Below are positions 7,713-18,299 of a stretch of DNA of 64,000 nt, piece after piece. The notes under the pieces are model-generated. The model had not been told where the DNA came from, ran no database searches, and saw nothing but the letters and a program-made list of their open reading frames with translations. This DNA comes from Rhodothermales bacterium (lineage in GTDB: Bacteria; Bacteroidota; Rhodothermia; Rhodothermales; VXPQ01), in assembly GCA_951812335.1 (NCBI GenBank), contig OX638293.1:1224731-1288730 (forward strand), written 5' to 3'. Positions within the stretch are counted from its first letter, which is position 1; every line of letters starts with the position of its first letter. Made by a program: the position numbers and the translations under genes.

Positions 7713-9713
7713 ATGACCGATTCCGAACCGTCCGGCATCAACCAGATATGGGCCGATCTTCTTGTGGAAGAGTTGGTTCGCGCCGGCGTCGGCCTGTTCT
7801 GTATCGCGCCGGGTTCCCGGAGCGCTCCGCTGGCGCTTGCCGTGGCGGCCCATCCCCGGGCGGAATGTGTCATGCACTATGACGAGCGGGGGACGGCGTT
7901 TTGCGCCCTCGGGTACGGGCGCGCTACGCGGCGCCCTGCCGCATGGATTACGACCTCCGGGACGGCGGTGGCGAACGGTATGCCGGCCGTGGTGGAAGCG
8001 TCGATGGACGCCGTGCCGATGTTGCTCGTTACGGCGGATCGCCCTCCGGAGCTGCGGGCTGCCGGCGCCAATCAGACCATTGACCAGGTAAAGATATTCG
8101 GAAACTACGTGCGGTGGCAATTCGACCTGCCCGCCCCGGATCCGGCGATCGACCCGGCGGTCGTGCTCACCACGGCGGATCAGGCCGTGTACCGGGCAAG
8201 ACGAATACCCGCCGGTCCGGTGCATCTCAACGCGATGTACCGCGAGCCGCTGTTTTCCAATCCCGATAGAAGCCGCTACACAGAATACCTCGATAGATTG
8301 CGGGCGTGGCGGGATGCGGAGACCCCGTATACCCGGTACGGCTCGGTCACAGATATTTCAAAAACCCCTATATCCGGCCCTGAATCAGCCACGGACATTT
8401 CAAAAACTCCCATATCCGGGCATGGATCGGCCGCAGACATTCCGAAAACTCCTGTTTCCGGGTTGAGCTCAGCCAATAATATTTTAGAAATTCTTATAAC
8501 ATATTCCTTCGATGCGCCCCGATTCCATTCCCTGACGCATGATCTGCGCCAGGCGAAGTGCGGGCTGGTGGTGGCCGGGCGGCTCCACACCCGAACCCAG
8601 GCCGATGCGGTGCGGAGGCTGGCGAGCAAACTGGGCTGGCCGTTGCTGCCCGATGTATGTTCGCAACTCCGATTTTCGGGCGCATCGCCTGTGGATTGGT
8701 ATACGGACGGGATGGCGGAAGGCGGCGGCGTGATGGCTTCGCGGTACGACCTGGCGCTGGCGAGCGAGGCGTTCCGGGCATCCCATGCGCCGGACGCCGT
8801 ATTGCATTTTGGCGGCGCCACCGTATCGAAGCGGCTGAATGTCTGGTTGGCCGATGTGCGTCCCGCCTTGTTTGCGGTGGTGCGTGAATCCCCCGACCGG
8901 ATGGATCCCGGCCACTGCGTGACGGAGTATGTCGAGACCGGTATTGCGCCCTTCTGCCAGTCTGTTATCGATCATCTGGAAACGGCGCCAGGAGAGGGCG
9001 AAGGGACGGGTAATAAGGATTGGGCGGCAAGCTGGGCTGCTGTCTCCGATACCGTGGCCCGCACGGTGGATGAACACATGCCGGACGACCTTTCCGAACC
9101 TGCTGTGGCCCGGTTGCTCTCGCGGCATACCCCGGACGAGGCCACGCTTGTGCTCGCAAGCAGTATGCCGATCCGGGACATGGATATGTTCGGGGATGTT
9201 GCCGGCAGGGCGCCGTTCGTAGCCGCCAATCGCGGCGCTTCCGGCATCGACGGCGCCGTGGCTACGGCGGTCGGACTGGCGTACGGGCGCCGGGCGCCGG
9301 TTACTCTGCTGGTGGGGGATCTCGGATTATTGCACGACCTGAACAGTCTGGCTCTGGCGGCGTCTGCCCCGGAGTCGGTCGTTATCGTAGTAATCAATAA
9401 CCACGGCGGGGGTATTTTTTCGTTTCTTCCCGTAGCTCGTTGCGGCGAGGCGTTCGAACCCATGTTCGGGACGCCGCACCCGTATCGTTTCGAGCAGGCC
9501 GCTCGCATGTTCGGCCTCGGCTACGACCACGTTCAGGACATGGATGCCCTGTCGGAAGCATACGCAAGAGCGCTTTCGTCCGGCGAAAGTCGGATCATTG
9601 AAGTCACGACCGACCGCACTGAAAACCTGCAGCTGCACCGGCGGATGGAAGCCCTGATCTGCGAGCGGTTTGCAGACGCCGTTCCCGTTTTTACCAACAA
9701 CCCTGACCCATGA
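7713..9713 (+). CDS. menD: SEPHCHC synthase (2-oxoglutarate-dependent, ThDP enzyme)
   Basis: A protein of 666 residues, longer than the usual ~560-580. The N-terminal pyrimidine-binding domain shows [13 protein letters not shown] and HYDERGTAF with the conserved glutamate. The C-terminal ThDP domain shows [20 protein letters not shown], then [14 protein letters not shown] and [12 protein letters not shown]. The enzyme condenses isochorismate with 2-oxoglutarate. Extra length comes partly from a tandem-repeat insert at residues ~211-262 in the linker before the central domain. The stop overlaps menB by ATGA. Confidence 0.95.
   Translation: MTDSEPSGINQIWADLLVEELVRAGVGLFCIAPGSRSAPLALAVAAHPRAECVMHYDERGTAFCALGYGRATRRPAAWITTSGTAVANGMPAVVEASMDAVPMLLVTADRPPELRAAGANQTIDQVKIFGNYVRWQFDLPAPDPAIDPAVVLTTADQAVYRARRIPAGPVHLNAMYREPLFSNPDRSRYTEYLDRLRAWRDAETPYTRYGSVTDISKTPISGPESATDISKTPISGHGSAADIPKTPVSGLSSANNILEILITYSFDAPRFHSLTHDLRQAKCGLVVAGRLHTRTQADAVRRLASKLGWPLLPDVCSQLRFSGASPVDWYTDGMAEGGGVMASRYDLALASEAFRASHAPDAVLHFGGATVSKRLNVWLADVRPALFAVVRESPDRMDPGHCVTEYVETGIAPFCQSVIDHLETAPGEGEGTGNKDWAASWAAVSDTVARTVDEHMPDDLSEPAVARLLSRHTPDEATLVLASSMPIRDMDMFGDVAGRAPFVAANRGASGIDGAVATAVGLAYGRRAPVTLLVGDLGLLHDLNSLALAASAPESVVIVVINNHGGGIFSFLPVARCGEAFEPMFGTPHPYRFEQAARMFGLGYDHVQDMDALSEAYARALSSGESRIIEVTTDRTENLQLHRRMEALICERFADAVPVFTNNPDP
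8343..8501 (+). repeat. 42-bp coding minisatellite inside menD
   Basis: Three in-frame 42-bp units lie at 8343-8384, 8385-8426 and 8427-8468, with a decayed fourth from 8469. Each encodes the 14-residue pattern S-x-x-D-I-x-K-T-P-x-S-G-x-x. The fourth reads [10 protein letters not shown]. They form an inter-domain loop in MenD. Base composition is more A/T-rich than flanking menD, which suggests a later insertion or expansion. Confidence 0.88.
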
Positions 9714-10537
9714 CTCCTGCAATAGACTGGCAAGAAGCGAAATCCTACCGGGATATCACGTATCACAAGGCGGAAGGAATCGCCAGGATCACCATCGATC
9801 GCCCCGAAGTACGTAACGCCTTCCGGCCCCTTACGATCACGGAGATGCGCGACGCGCTCCAGGATGCTCGCGACGATCATGGCATCGGCGTGATTATTCT
9901 TACCGGCGAGGGGCCGGACGCTTTCTGCTCCGGCGGAGATCAGAAGATTCGCGGAGACGCCGGGTATACGGAAGAAGGCACGGGCGTCATGCGGCTGAAT
10001 GTGCTTGATTTTCAGCGGGAGATACGGAGTTGCCCCAAGCCAGTTATCGCCATGGTGGCCGGTTGGGCTGTCGGTGGCGGGCATGTGCTGCATGTGATGT
10101 GCGATCTTACCATTGCTGCGGAAAACGCCCGGTTCATGCAGACGGGACCCAGGGTGGGATCGTTCGACGGGGGGTACGGGGCCTCGTATCTTGCCCGCAT
10201 TGTGGGGCAGAAAAAGGCCCGCGAGATATGGTTTCTGTGCCGTCCCTACGATGCCAGTCAGGCGCTGGAGATGGGGCTGGTGAATACCGTCGTGCCCCTG
10301 GAGCAACTGGAAGAGGAAACCGTGCGCTGGTGCCGGGACATTTTGCAGAATTCGCAAATGGCCATTCGTTGTCTGAAAGCCGGGTTGAACGCCGATTGCG
10401 ACGGGCAGGCAGGCTTGCAGGAACTGGCAGGCAACGCCACGTTGCTTTTCTATATGACCGAGGAAGGGCAGGAAGGGCGCAACGCCTTCAACGAGAAGCG
10501 CCAGCCGGACTTCTCGCAGTTCCCGTATCGTCCTTGA
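9710..10537 (+). CDS. menB: 1,4-dihydroxy-2-naphthoyl-CoA synthase
   Basis: A protein of 275 residues of the crotonase fold. MenB signatures are [14 protein letters not shown] at the N-terminus, AFCSGGDQ, the oxyanion-hole segment [13 protein letters not shown], and the C-terminal [13 protein letters not shown] tail. The enzyme cyclises O-succinylbenzoyl-CoA to DHNA-CoA. The start overlaps the menD stop by 4 bp. The downstream menA frame is continuous through the menB stop. Confidence 0.96.
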   Translation: MTPAIDWQEAKSYRDITYHKAEGIARITIDRPEVRNAFRPLTITEMRDALQDARDDHGIGVIILTGEGPDAFCSGGDQKIRGDAGYTEEGTGVMRLNVLDFQREIRSCPKPVIAMVAGWAVGGGHVLHVMCDLTIAAENARFMQTGPRVGSFDGGYGASYLARIVGQKKAREIWFLCRPYDASQALEMGLVNTVVPLEQLEEETVRWCRDILQNSQMAIRCLKAGLNADCDGQAGLQELAGNATLLFYMTEEGQEGRNAFNEKRQPDFSQFPYRP

Positions 10538-10578
10538 ACGCGCCCTCGACATCCGCTTCCGCCTCCGGGCAGTCTCCC

Positions 10579-11472
10579 ATGCGATCGGAGCAGGGGCGTC
10601 CGAAATGGGCGATCTGGATATGGGCGGCGCGCCCGAAGACGCTGTGGGCCGCGGTGGCCCCGGTGCTGCTCGGGACGACCTTCGCCTTTGGAGAAGAGGC
10701 CTTTCATGCGCTTTCCGCGTGCTGCGCACTCCTCGTTGCCCTGTTCATCCAGGTGGGCACGAACTATGCGAACGATTATCAGGATTTCGCGCAGGGCGCC
10801 GATACGGAAGATCGCAAGGGGCCCATGCGCATCACGCAGGCGGGTCTGGCCAGTCCCCGAGCGGTCCGCGCCGCGGCGGCTATTGCTTTTCTGATCGCTT
10901 TTCTGGCCGGGCTGTACCTGGTCGTGCGCGGAGGGTGGGTCCTCCTGTTCGTCGGACTGGCGTCCATTTTGTGCGGGGCGATCTACTCGGCGGGACGCTA
11001 TTCGTTGGCGTATCTGGGCCTTGCCGATCTTTTTGTGCTGGTCTTTTTCGGTCCGGTGGCCGTGGCCGGGACGCACTATGTGCAGGCGCTGGCGTTTTCG
11101 TGGCCGGTTGCGCTGGCCGGGTTGGGTCCGGGGTTTTTCGCTACCGCTATTCTGCTTGTGAACAATACGCGCGACATCGCGGAGGATCGGGCCGCCGGGA
11201 AGAAAACCCTGGTGGTGCGATGGGGGCGCAGTGCAGGCGTACTACTCTACGGCGTATGCGTGGCGGGCGCGGCCATCGTGGTCATGGTCTCGGCGATGCT
11301 CGCCGGCAATTGGTGGATGCTCATTGCGTTGATTGCAATACCCTGGGGGTTGGCCAACATGCGGACGCTGCGCGCCACGAGCGATCCCGCGGTATTGAAC
11401 CCGCTTCTGGGGTCCACCTCGCGGCTTCTGCTCGCCTACTGTCTGCTTTTCAGCTTCGGACGGATCATGTAA
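10579..11472 (+). CDS. menA: 1,4-dihydroxy-2-naphthoate polyprenyltransferase
   Basis: A protein of 297 residues from ATG 10579; TTG 10534, overlapping the menB stop as TTGA, is an alternative giving 15 more residues. It is a UbiA-family integral membrane enzyme with about eight or nine hydrophobic helices. Motifs are RPKTLWAAVAPVLLG, the first Asp-rich motif NYANDYQDFAQGAD and the second NNTRDIAEDRAAGKKT. It prenylates DHNA in the inner membrane to form demethylmenaquinone. Confidence 0.93.
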   Translation: MRSEQGRPKWAIWIWAARPKTLWAAVAPVLLGTTFAFGEEAFHALSACCALLVALFIQVGTNYANDYQDFAQGADTEDRKGPMRITQAGLASPRAVRAAAAIAFLIAFLAGLYLVVRGGWVLLFVGLASILCGAIYSAGRYSLAYLGLADLFVLVFFGPVAVAGTHYVQALAFSWPVALAGLGPGFFATAILLVNNTRDIAEDRAAGKKTLVVRWGRSAGVLLYGVCVAGAAIVVMVSAMLAGNWWMLIALIAIPWGLANMRTLRATSDPAVLNPLLGSTSRLLLAYCLLFSFGRIM

Positions 11473-11488
11473 CCGGCTGTCCTGATAC

Positions 11489-12889
11489 ATGGACATTTCC
11501 TGCCTGCTTTCGACGGCGGCGCTCCGGGCGCCTCTTGAAACGGCGCTGTCTTTTCCCGGCGTCGAGGTGTCGTATGGCGAACTCGACCGCCTTGTCTCGG
11601 GGACGGCCCGCCGCATAGCGGAAAAAGGGGTGGGCAGGGGAGATCGCGTGGCGCTCGTCATGGACCGGAGCGTGGAAGCGGTGATCCTGCTTTTTGCGGC
11701 AATGCGGGCAGGGGCCGTCGCCTGTCCGGTTTCGACGCGCCTCCCGGAGGTTACGTTATTTGAGCGATCCCGCAGTCTGGGCGTATCGCTTACGGTCGGC
11801 GACCGGTCGTTCGAAACGGCCGTGGCGGCAAAAGCCCTGGTCGAACGGAGCCCGCACGAAAACCCTGGCGCCGCGCCGCCGTTTTCCGAGCATGCTCCCG
11901 CCACCATCGTGTTTACCTCCGGGTCTTCTGGCGCTGCCCGCCCCGCGCTTCATACGTACGGGAATCATTATTTCAGTGCACTGGGCGCGCAGGACAACAT
12001 GCCGCTGGTTTGCGGAGATCGCTGGCTCTTGTCGTTGCCGCTCTGGCATGTGGGGGGGCTTGCGATTCTTTTTCGTTGTTTGCTTGCCGCCGCCACGGTG
12101 GTATTGCCCGATCCGGTGGACTCCCTTGCCGCATCCGTCCGGAAAGTCACCCACGCGTCCATGGTGTCCACCCAGCTCCGGCGGCTGTTGCGCGAAGCGG
12201 AGTCCGGGGAAGCGCACCCGGAGAAGGCTCTGTTGCTTGGCGCCGCCGCCGTATCGCCGGCCCTGATCGACGAGGCCGTACGGCGCGGAATCCCCGTACA
12301 TACCAGCTACGGCCTTACGGAAATGGCTTCGCAAGTGACAGCTACGCCTCTCGGTGCGGCGCCGGAGGCCTTGCGTACATCGGGTCGGGTGTTGCCCTGG
12401 CGGGAACTCCGCTGCGACGAAGAGGGGCAGATCATGGTGCGGGGGCGCACACGCTTTGCCGGATATGTGGAGGGGGAGCGGCTTGTGCGTCCTTTTGACG
12501 AAGAAGAATGGTTCGCAACCGGGGATATGGGTCGGCTGGATGCTTCCGGACGGCTTATCGTTCGGGGGCGCATGGATCACCTGCTCGTGTCAGGCGGCGA
12601 GAACATCCTTCCTGAGGAAATCGAGGTCGTTCTGGCGGGTGTGGCGGGCGTCGAGCGCGCGGTCGTCGTAGGCGTGGCGGACGAGGAATACGGCCAGCGC
12701 CCGGTGGCTTTTGTCGAAACGGCGGACGGGGAAATCGATGCGTCCGGCCTACGCGCTGCCGTCGAAGCCGTACTCCCCCGATTCATGACGCCGGATGCGT
12801 TCTATCCGTGGCCGACGGACCTTGCCGGAGGGGGTTTCAAGCCGGATCGTCGCCTGCTCCGGCGGCGGGCCGAGGCGTTGCGGGCGTAG
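11489..12889 (+). CDS. menE: O-succinylbenzoate-CoA ligase
   Basis: A protein of 466 residues of the acyl-adenylate-forming family. The AMP-binding core is TIVFTSGSSGAARPALHT; later motifs are YGLTEMASQV, TGDMGRLD and GRMDHLLVSGGENI. The C-terminal lysine lies in GGGFKPDRRLLR. It activates O-succinylbenzoate for MenB. It is last in the cluster by gene order even though it acts before MenB. menC and menH are not in the window and must be elsewhere or replaced. Confidence 0.93.
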   Translation: MDISCLLSTAALRAPLETALSFPGVEVSYGELDRLVSGTARRIAEKGVGRGDRVALVMDRSVEAVILLFAAMRAGAVACPVSTRLPEVTLFERSRSLGVSLTVGDRSFETAVAAKALVERSPHENPGAAPPFSEHAPATIVFTSGSSGAARPALHTYGNHYFSALGAQDNMPLVCGDRWLLSLPLWHVGGLAILFRCLLAAATVVLPDPVDSLAASVRKVTHASMVSTQLRRLLREAESGEAHPEKALLLGAAAVSPALIDEAVRRGIPVHTSYGLTEMASQVTATPLGAAPEALRTSGRVLPWRELRCDEEGQIMVRGRTRFAGYVEGERLVRPFDEEEWFATGDMGRLDASGRLIVRGRMDHLLVSGGENILPEEIEVVLAGVAGVERAVVVGVADEEYGQRPVAFVETADGEIDASGLRAAVEAVLPRFMTPDAFYPWPTDLAGGGFKPDRRLLRRRAEALRA

Positions 12890-12895
12890 GGTATT

Positions 12896-13015
12896 TCATT
12901 TCATAAGCGTCATCAGCCCCGTACGCGCCCGCCCCGCGGTTTCGAGGCGGTAGAAGCCAGGTTCCGCTGAGCTCGGAGGTATCCGTAAGGATGATTTCAG
13001 TGAGACAATATTCAT
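12896..13015 (-). pseudogene. Possible remnant of a secreted-protein C-terminus
   Basis: On the minus strand a short frame ends at TGA 12898-12896 and reads PGFYRLETAGRARTGLMTLMK at its end. This resembles the terminal strand pair of T9SS type A sorting domains. No upstream domain is visible before it meets the lptC-like gene. It may be chance; the call is tentative. Confidence 0.25.
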
Positions 13016-13094
13016 GAACCCATCGCACCGGCGCGCGTAAAGCATGGTCCAATTCTTTCGGTCCGCTTACCCTTTCCTGCCGACGCGCCGCGCC

Positions 13095-13679
13095 ATGCGT
13101 TGCAGTCTGAATCTCGTTCTGTTGCTGTGTGTGGGCATGCTTGCAGCCTGCGGTCGCATCACCGCTCCTCCCGCGGCTATGCAAGACATTCGCTCCGAGG
13201 CGGATCCCGTGCAGGAAAGCTGGGGCGCCGAGTATTATGTAACGGAAACGATTCCCGGCAACGCATCCTCGCGTCCGCGTCTGAAGATGCGCGCAGATCA
13301 TATGGCGACGTTCGAGGCAGGGGACAGCACATGGACCGTTTTGCAGAGCGACTCGATCGGGGGGCGCGTGACAATCCTGTTGTACGATGAAGCCGGGGAC
13401 TCCCCCGTTACCGTTTTCGCCGACCGGGTTACGCTTCTCGACAATAAAAAGCGATTCGAGGCGATAGGGAACGTCGAAGTCCGTGCACAGGACGACAAGG
13501 CGCTGTGGAGCGAGCATCTTGTATGGTTAGAACGTGAGGAGGCCCTTCGAACGCCTGGATTCGTTCGCATCTCGACGCCCGACGAACAGGTTCAGGGATA
13601 CGCGCTGGAAGCGGACGAGCGTCTGGACGAGTATACGTTGCGCAACATGACCGGCCGGGTGACCGTGCGCGAAGAATGA
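13095..13679 (+). CDS. LptC-like lipoprotein (LPS export)
   Basis: A protein of 194 residues from ATG 13095; an ATG at 13044 would add 17 residues before an otherwise good lipoprotein signal. The N-terminus has a hydrophobic segment ending in the lipobox LAAC. The body has the LptC-type beta pattern (LKMRADHM, FADRVTLLDNKKRFEAIGNV). LptC links the inner-membrane LptB2FG transporter to periplasmic LptA. Its stop overlaps the OstA-like gene by ATGA, and an LptB ATPase follows, which supports the role. Confidence 0.78.
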   Translation: MRCSLNLVLLLCVGMLAACGRITAPPAAMQDIRSEADPVQESWGAEYYVTETIPGNASSRPRLKMRADHMATFEAGDSTWTVLQSDSIGGRVTILLYDEAGDSPVTVFADRVTLLDNKKRFEAIGNVEVRAQDDKALWSEHLVWLEREEALRTPGFVRISTPDEQVQGYALEADERLDEYTLRNMTGRVTVREE

Positions 13680-15178
13680 GATACGGCGCCGTATCCATAT
13701 GTCGTTTTGTGGCGGGTCTGTGCATTGTTGTCGGCGCGACCTTGCCGATCTATGCGCAGGAGGCCGACACCACCCGCTTGCAGGAGGTGGATGTCCGCGC
13801 CGATTTACTGGAAGGCGGTGAAGATCGGGGCGAACGCATCCGGCGTCTCATCGGAAATGTGCGCTTGCAGCAGGAGGATACGCGCTTGCGAGCGAGCCAG
13901 GCCGTCCAGTTCCCGGAACGCCGGGAAATCCTTTTCACGGGAGATGTGCTGGTGATCGAGCGCGGCGATACGCTGCGCGCCGATACGGTGCTTTACAACA
14001 GCCGTGACAAGACGGGCCATGCGCGCGGCGGCATACGTCTTTCAGACGGAGACGTTCTGCTCGAAGCGCCGTCCGGCTTGTATTTCATGCGCTCGAAACG
14101 CGCCCGTTTTTCGGAAGGCGTCACATTGATTGATCGCACTGCTGTATTGACCAGTCTGGCTGGAGAATACCTTTCTGACGAGAAGCGGGCCGATTTTTAC
14201 GGGGATGTGGTCCTGGTGGAAGACAACGCGTCGCTGCGGGCGGACACGGTGACCTACCATCGGGAAACGGACATATCGCTCGCTCGCGGCAACGTGTTTG
14301 TCGAACGCGTCGATACGACCGGACAGGCCGATACAAAACGACAGCTCGTCCGGTCTCTTCTTTTCGGAGACCGGGCATACAACGAGGATAGCACCGGCTA
14401 CAGCCGTATGGAAGGCCATCCTTTGTTGCTGCGGATCCGGGAGGATTCGACCGGCGCCGACACGGATACGTTGATGGTGCGCGCTCGTATCCTCGAATCG
14501 TCCCGGCAGGATTCGCTGGAGCGGATCGTGGCCGTCGACTCGGTGCGTGTTCTGCAGGGAGACCTTACGGCGGTTGCGGACTCTGTGGTTTACGACCGGG
14601 TAGTCACCGTGGGCGAAGACGGGGAAGACATCCGGCGCACCGCAGCCTGGTTTTTCGGCAATCCTCTGGCCTGGTTCCGGAATAATCAGTTAAGCGGAGA
14701 TACGCTGCAGGTCGAGGAGGGCGGCGAAGAAGCGGAAACCCTGCTTGTGCTGGGAAGCGCCTTTGCAGCCCGTGCGGATTCGGCGACGAACCGGATCCGC
14801 CAGTTGCGCGGCAAGCGGATCGAAGCGGTGTTCGAACAGGATTCCCTGCGTACGCTTTCGGCGGGTCCCCAGGCCGAAGCCATTCATTTCAGAACCGGCG
14901 AGGATGGTTTGTCCGAGGGCGCCGTCCATATGTCCGCAGACCGCATCCTGCTCCATTTTCGCGACGGAAACATCGACCGGCTCGAAGCGATCCGCGATAT
15001 GGAAGGCGTATATTATCCGGAGGAAATTCTGCCCGATTCGCTTTCGCTCGACGGATTCGTATGGCGTCCCGAGCGGCGCCCGTTGAAACGGGAATTTCTC
15101 CAGCGCGTCGAATGGCAAGGGCGCAATGGCTCCCGGCCTTCCGATGCCCCCGATCCGCTTCCGAAACCAATGGATTGA
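13676..15178 (+). CDS. OstA/LptA-like periplasmic protein
   Basis: A protein of 500 residues with a signal peptide (cleavage near IYAQ/EAD). Many OstA-type beta repeats follow ([40 protein letters not shown], then [20 protein letters not shown]). Short LptA proteins are ~180 residues; this long form is seen in Bacteroidota and may bridge more of the periplasm. It lies between an LptC-like lipoprotein and LptB, so a role in LPS transport is well supported by context. Confidence 0.83.
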   Translation: MRYGAVSICRFVAGLCIVVGATLPIYAQEADTTRLQEVDVRADLLEGGEDRGERIRRLIGNVRLQQEDTRLRASQAVQFPERREILFTGDVLVIERGDTLRADTVLYNSRDKTGHARGGIRLSDGDVLLEAPSGLYFMRSKRARFSEGVTLIDRTAVLTSLAGEYLSDEKRADFYGDVVLVEDNASLRADTVTYHRETDISLARGNVFVERVDTTGQADTKRQLVRSLLFGDRAYNEDSTGYSRMEGHPLLLRIREDSTGADTDTLMVRARILESSRQDSLERIVAVDSVRVLQGDLTAVADSVVYDRVVTVGEDGEDIRRTAAWFFGNPLAWFRNNQLSGDTLQVEEGGEEAETLLVLGSAFAARADSATNRIRQLRGKRIEAVFEQDSLRTLSAGPQAEAIHFRTGEDGLSEGAVHMSADRILLHFRDGNIDRLEAIRDMEGVYYPEEILPDSLSLDGFVWRPERRPLKREFLQRVEWQGRNGSRPSDAPDPLPKPMD

Positions 15179-15183
15179 CCTGT

Positions 15184-15945
15184 ATGGCGTTTTTCGGCGA
15201 CCCTGTTGCCCCCGTGACGCTCCGCGCCGAGCGCCTCACGAAGCGGTACAAGAAGCGCAACGTGGTAGACGATGTGAGCATCCATGTGTCGCAGGGCGAG
15301 ATCGTGGGCCTGCTTGGCCCCAACGGCGCCGGAAAAACGACCACGTTTCATATGATCGTCGGGATGGTTCGGCCCAACGCAGGGCGGATTTATGTGGGGG
15401 AACAGGACATTACGTCCATGCCGATGTACAAACGGGCCCGCCTGGGCCTCGGCTACCTTGCCCAGGAAGCGTCCATTTTTTCGAAACTCTCCGTAGAGGA
15501 TAATCTGCATGCGGTGCTCGAATTTCAGGGTATCGGGCGGGATGAGCGCCATGCTCGCGTCGATGCACTCATCGCCGAATTCGACCTCGAGCGCGTACGT
15601 CGCTCGAGAGGATATGCCTTGTCGGGCGGGGAGCGGCGGCGCACCGAGATTGTTCGGGCCATGGCCATCGAGCCGAAATTCTTTTTGCTGGACGAACCCT
15701 TTGCAGGCGTGGACCCCATCGCTGTCGAGGATATCCAGGGGGTGGTGGCCAACCTGAAGGCGCGCGGTATCGGCGTACTTATTACCGACCACAACGTACA
15801 CGAAACCCTGGCTATTACGGATCGTGCCTGCCTGCTTTACGAGGGGCGTATTCTGAAGCAGGGCACTGCCGAGGCGCTAGCCCGCGACCCCGAGGTGCGT
15901 GAACGGTATCTGGGAGAGAAATTCACGCTCGAACGGTACCAGTGA
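15184..15945 (+). CDS. lptB: LPS export ABC transporter ATP-binding protein
   Basis: A protein of 253 residues starting at ATG 15184 ([10 protein letters not shown]). Walker [15 protein letters not shown], signature [11 protein letters not shown], Walker [14 protein letters not shown] and switch histidine TDHNVHETL are all present. The match is to LptB, the cytoplasmic ATPase that powers LPS extraction. It follows the OstA-like gene by 5 bp. Confidence 0.95.
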   Translation: MAFFGDPVAPVTLRAERLTKRYKKRNVVDDVSIHVSQGEIVGLLGPNGAGKTTTFHMIVGMVRPNAGRIYVGEQDITSMPMYKRARLGLGYLAQEASIFSKLSVEDNLHAVLEFQGIGRDERHARVDALIAEFDLERVRRSRGYALSGGERRRTEIVRAMAIEPKFFLLDEPFAGVDPIAVEDIQGVVANLKARGIGVLITDHNVHETLAITDRACLLYEGRILKQGTAEALARDPEVRERYLGEKFTLERYQ

Positions 15946-16143
15946 CGGTACCTTGCCATCGGAATCGTATTCTGTAATTTGCTTGGGAACCGGCCACCAT
16001 GAAACCGGGCATACGCCATACGGCGTTTATAGCGTACAGCGGATTGTCCGTTGAATAAAAACCGAAGTTGCAGCCCGTGCGGTGCGCCCCGTTGCTCACC
16101 CGGTTTTCCTGTCACGCGCTTACCATCCATTCCATTCCTTCCA

Positions 16144-17178
16144 ATGATCGTAGTTTTTCGACCAGGTGCGGAAGAAAGCCGGATTCAGGACGTTATCGAG
16201 CGTCTGAACGAATACGGATTCGACGTACACCGTTCCAGCGGGGTTAACCAGACGGTAGTAGGCGCCATTGGCGTGAAGCCCGAATTCGATCCCCGGCATA
16301 TCCGGGTCATGGAGGGCGTGGCGGAGGTGTATCGGGTAACCGAGCAGTACAAATTCGCCAGCCGGTCCTGGAAAAAAGAAAATACGGTGATCGACGTGGG
16401 TGGTGTGCGCATAGGCAACGAGGAACTGGTGGTGATGGCCGGTCCCTGTTCGGTCGAAGACGAACGGCAGATCGAGGATACGGCGGCGCATGTATCCGCC
16501 TGTGGGGCGGCGTTTTTGCGCGGCGGCGCATTCAAGCCGCGCACCTCTCCCTATTCTTTCCAGGGTTTGGGAGAAGAGGGGTTGAAATTGTTGCGTGCCG
16601 CTGCCGACAGGCACGGCCTCAAGACCGTTACCGAAGTGATGGAGGTCGGTCAGGTTGAACTGGTTGCGCGGTATGCGGACGTTTTGCAAATCGGTGCGCG
16701 CAACATGCAGAATTTTCCGCTCCTGAAAGAGGTCGGGAAACTTCGGAAACCCGTCTTTCTGAAGCGCGGTCCTTCGGCAACGACCGACGAGTGGCTGATG
16801 AGCGCCGAGTATGTGCTTTCGGAAGGCAATCCGCACGTCATGCTATGCGAGCGCGGCATCCGCACGTTCGAGACGTATACGCGCAATACTCTGGACCTGT
16901 CTGCGGTGCCGGTGATCAAAAAGCGCAGCCATCTCCCGATTATTGTCGATCCAAGCCATGGGACGGGCATACGCGGCAAGGTCATTCCGATGGCTCGTGC
17001 AGCGGTGGCTGCCGGGGCCGATGGCATCATGGTGGAGGTACATCCGAATCCCGACATGGCGAAGAGCGATGGCCCGCAATCGCTCTATTTCGAGCAATTC
17101 GTCGATCTGATGGCGCAGATCCGGCTCATTGCGCAGGCGATCGGACGGGTGATTCGCGATGCGCCGGCTTTGGCCTGA
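16144..17178 (+). CDS. aroF: 3-deoxy-7-phosphoheptulonate synthase (DAHP synthase)
   Basis: A protein of 344 residues from ATG 16144. An N-terminal ~70-residue ACT-like regulatory extension precedes the class I DAHP synthase barrel. Barrel motifs are [54 protein letters not shown] and VDPSHGTG. It joins PEP and erythrose 4-phosphate at the entry to the shikimate pathway, which also supplies chorismate to the men pathway. The ~200-bp gap before it holds no gene; a GGTACC inverted pair at 15937-15953 was noted. Confidence 0.93.
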   Translation: MIVVFRPGAEESRIQDVIERLNEYGFDVHRSSGVNQTVVGAIGVKPEFDPRHIRVMEGVAEVYRVTEQYKFASRSWKKENTVIDVGGVRIGNEELVVMAGPCSVEDERQIEDTAAHVSACGAAFLRGGAFKPRTSPYSFQGLGEEGLKLLRAAADRHGLKTVTEVMEVGQVELVARYADVLQIGARNMQNFPLLKEVGKLRKPVFLKRGPSATTDEWLMSAEYVLSEGNPHVMLCERGIRTFETYTRNTLDLSAVPVIKKRSHLPIIVDPSHGTGIRGKVIPMARAAVAAGADGIMVEVHPNPDMAKSDGPQSLYFEQFVDLMAQIRLIAQAIGRVIRDAPALA

Positions 17179-17193
17179 GGCGCCGCAGGGGCC

Positions 17194-18282
17194 ATGATTC
17201 GTCTCGATGCACTTCAGGAAATTAAAGATCGGTTCGAGGAAATCAACCGGCTGATGGCCCAGGGGGATGTGGCCACCGATCCACAGCGCCTCCGGGAACT
17301 GGGACAGGAACGCACGACGCTTGAAGCCCTTGTTCAAGCAATCGATGCCTACGAGCAAACGACCTCGGAACGGGACGATTTATACGCCATCCTGGCGGAG
17401 GACCCGGTCGGTGAACTGGCGGATATCGCCCGCGCCGAATTGGAAACCATCGAGGCCAATTTGCCCGCCATCGAGACCGATCTGCGCCTGAAAATGATTC
17501 CGAAAGCCCCTGAGGACGCCCGGGATGCGATCCTCGAAATTCGTGCGGGAACCGGCGGAGACGAGGCAGGGCTTTTCGCTGGCGATCTGTACCGCATGTA
17601 TCGGAAATTCGCCGAGAGTCGGGAGTGGAAGGTCGAAGTAATGAATGTATCTCCGGGCGCCAGGGGTGGGTTCAAGGAGATCGCGCTGTCGATCCGGGGA
17701 GAAGACGTATTTGGTTTCATGAAGTTCGAGAGCGGTGTGCACCGTGTGCAGCGCGTGCCGGTTACGGAATCTTCCGGGCGTCTGCATACGTCCGCCGCCA
17801 CGGTGGCCGTACTGCCGGAAGCGGAAGACATTGATGTGCGCCTCGACCCGAACGACGTCAAGGTGGATGTATATCGTTCGAGCGGTCCGGGCGGGCAGTC
17901 GGTCAATACGACGGATTCGGCGGTCCGTCTTACGCATGTACCCACCGGCCTCGTCGTGACGTGCCAGGACGAAAAAAGCCAGCACAAGAACAAGGACAAG
18001 GCGCTTCGGGTACTGCGTTCGCGTCTCTACGATCAGGAAATGGAAAAACGCAGGGCGGAGCGCAGCGAAGTCCGCCGGTCCATGGTGGGCTCCGGCGACC
18101 GTTCGGCCAAGATACGAACCTATAATTTTCCTCAGGACCGCGTCACCGATCACCGCTTGGGAGGCGACGACAAAAATCATCCCCTCCACAAAGTGATGGA
18201 CGGGGCACTAGAGGAGGTTATTACTGCGCTGAAAACCGCGGACAATATGGAGCGGTTAGCCGATTTGGCCTTCGGGTCGTAG
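17194..18282 (+). CDS. prfA: Peptide chain release factor 1
   Basis: A protein of 362 residues, the normal RF1 length. The catalytic loop [20 protein letters not shown] carries the GGQ tripeptide. Domain 2 carries the RF1 anticodon-like PVTESSGR segment. It reads UAA and UAG. It begins 15 bp after the DAHP synthase stop. No prmC methyltransferase gene, often adjacent, is present here. Confidence 0.97.
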   Translation: MIRLDALQEIKDRFEEINRLMAQGDVATDPQRLRELGQERTTLEALVQAIDAYEQTTSERDDLYAILAEDPVGELADIARAELETIEANLPAIETDLRLKMIPKAPEDARDAILEIRAGTGGDEAGLFAGDLYRMYRKFAESREWKVEVMNVSPGARGGFKEIALSIRGEDVFGFMKFESGVHRVQRVPVTESSGRLHTSAATVAVLPEAEDIDVRLDPNDVKVDVYRSSGPGGQSVNTTDSAVRLTHVPTGLVVTCQDEKSQHKNKDKALRVLRSRLYDQEMEKRRAERSEVRRSMVGSGDRSAKIRTYNFPQDRVTDHRLGGDDKNHPLHKVMDGALEEVITALKTADNMERLADLAFGS

Positions 18283-18299
18283 CGGCCCGGGCCAGTGAC

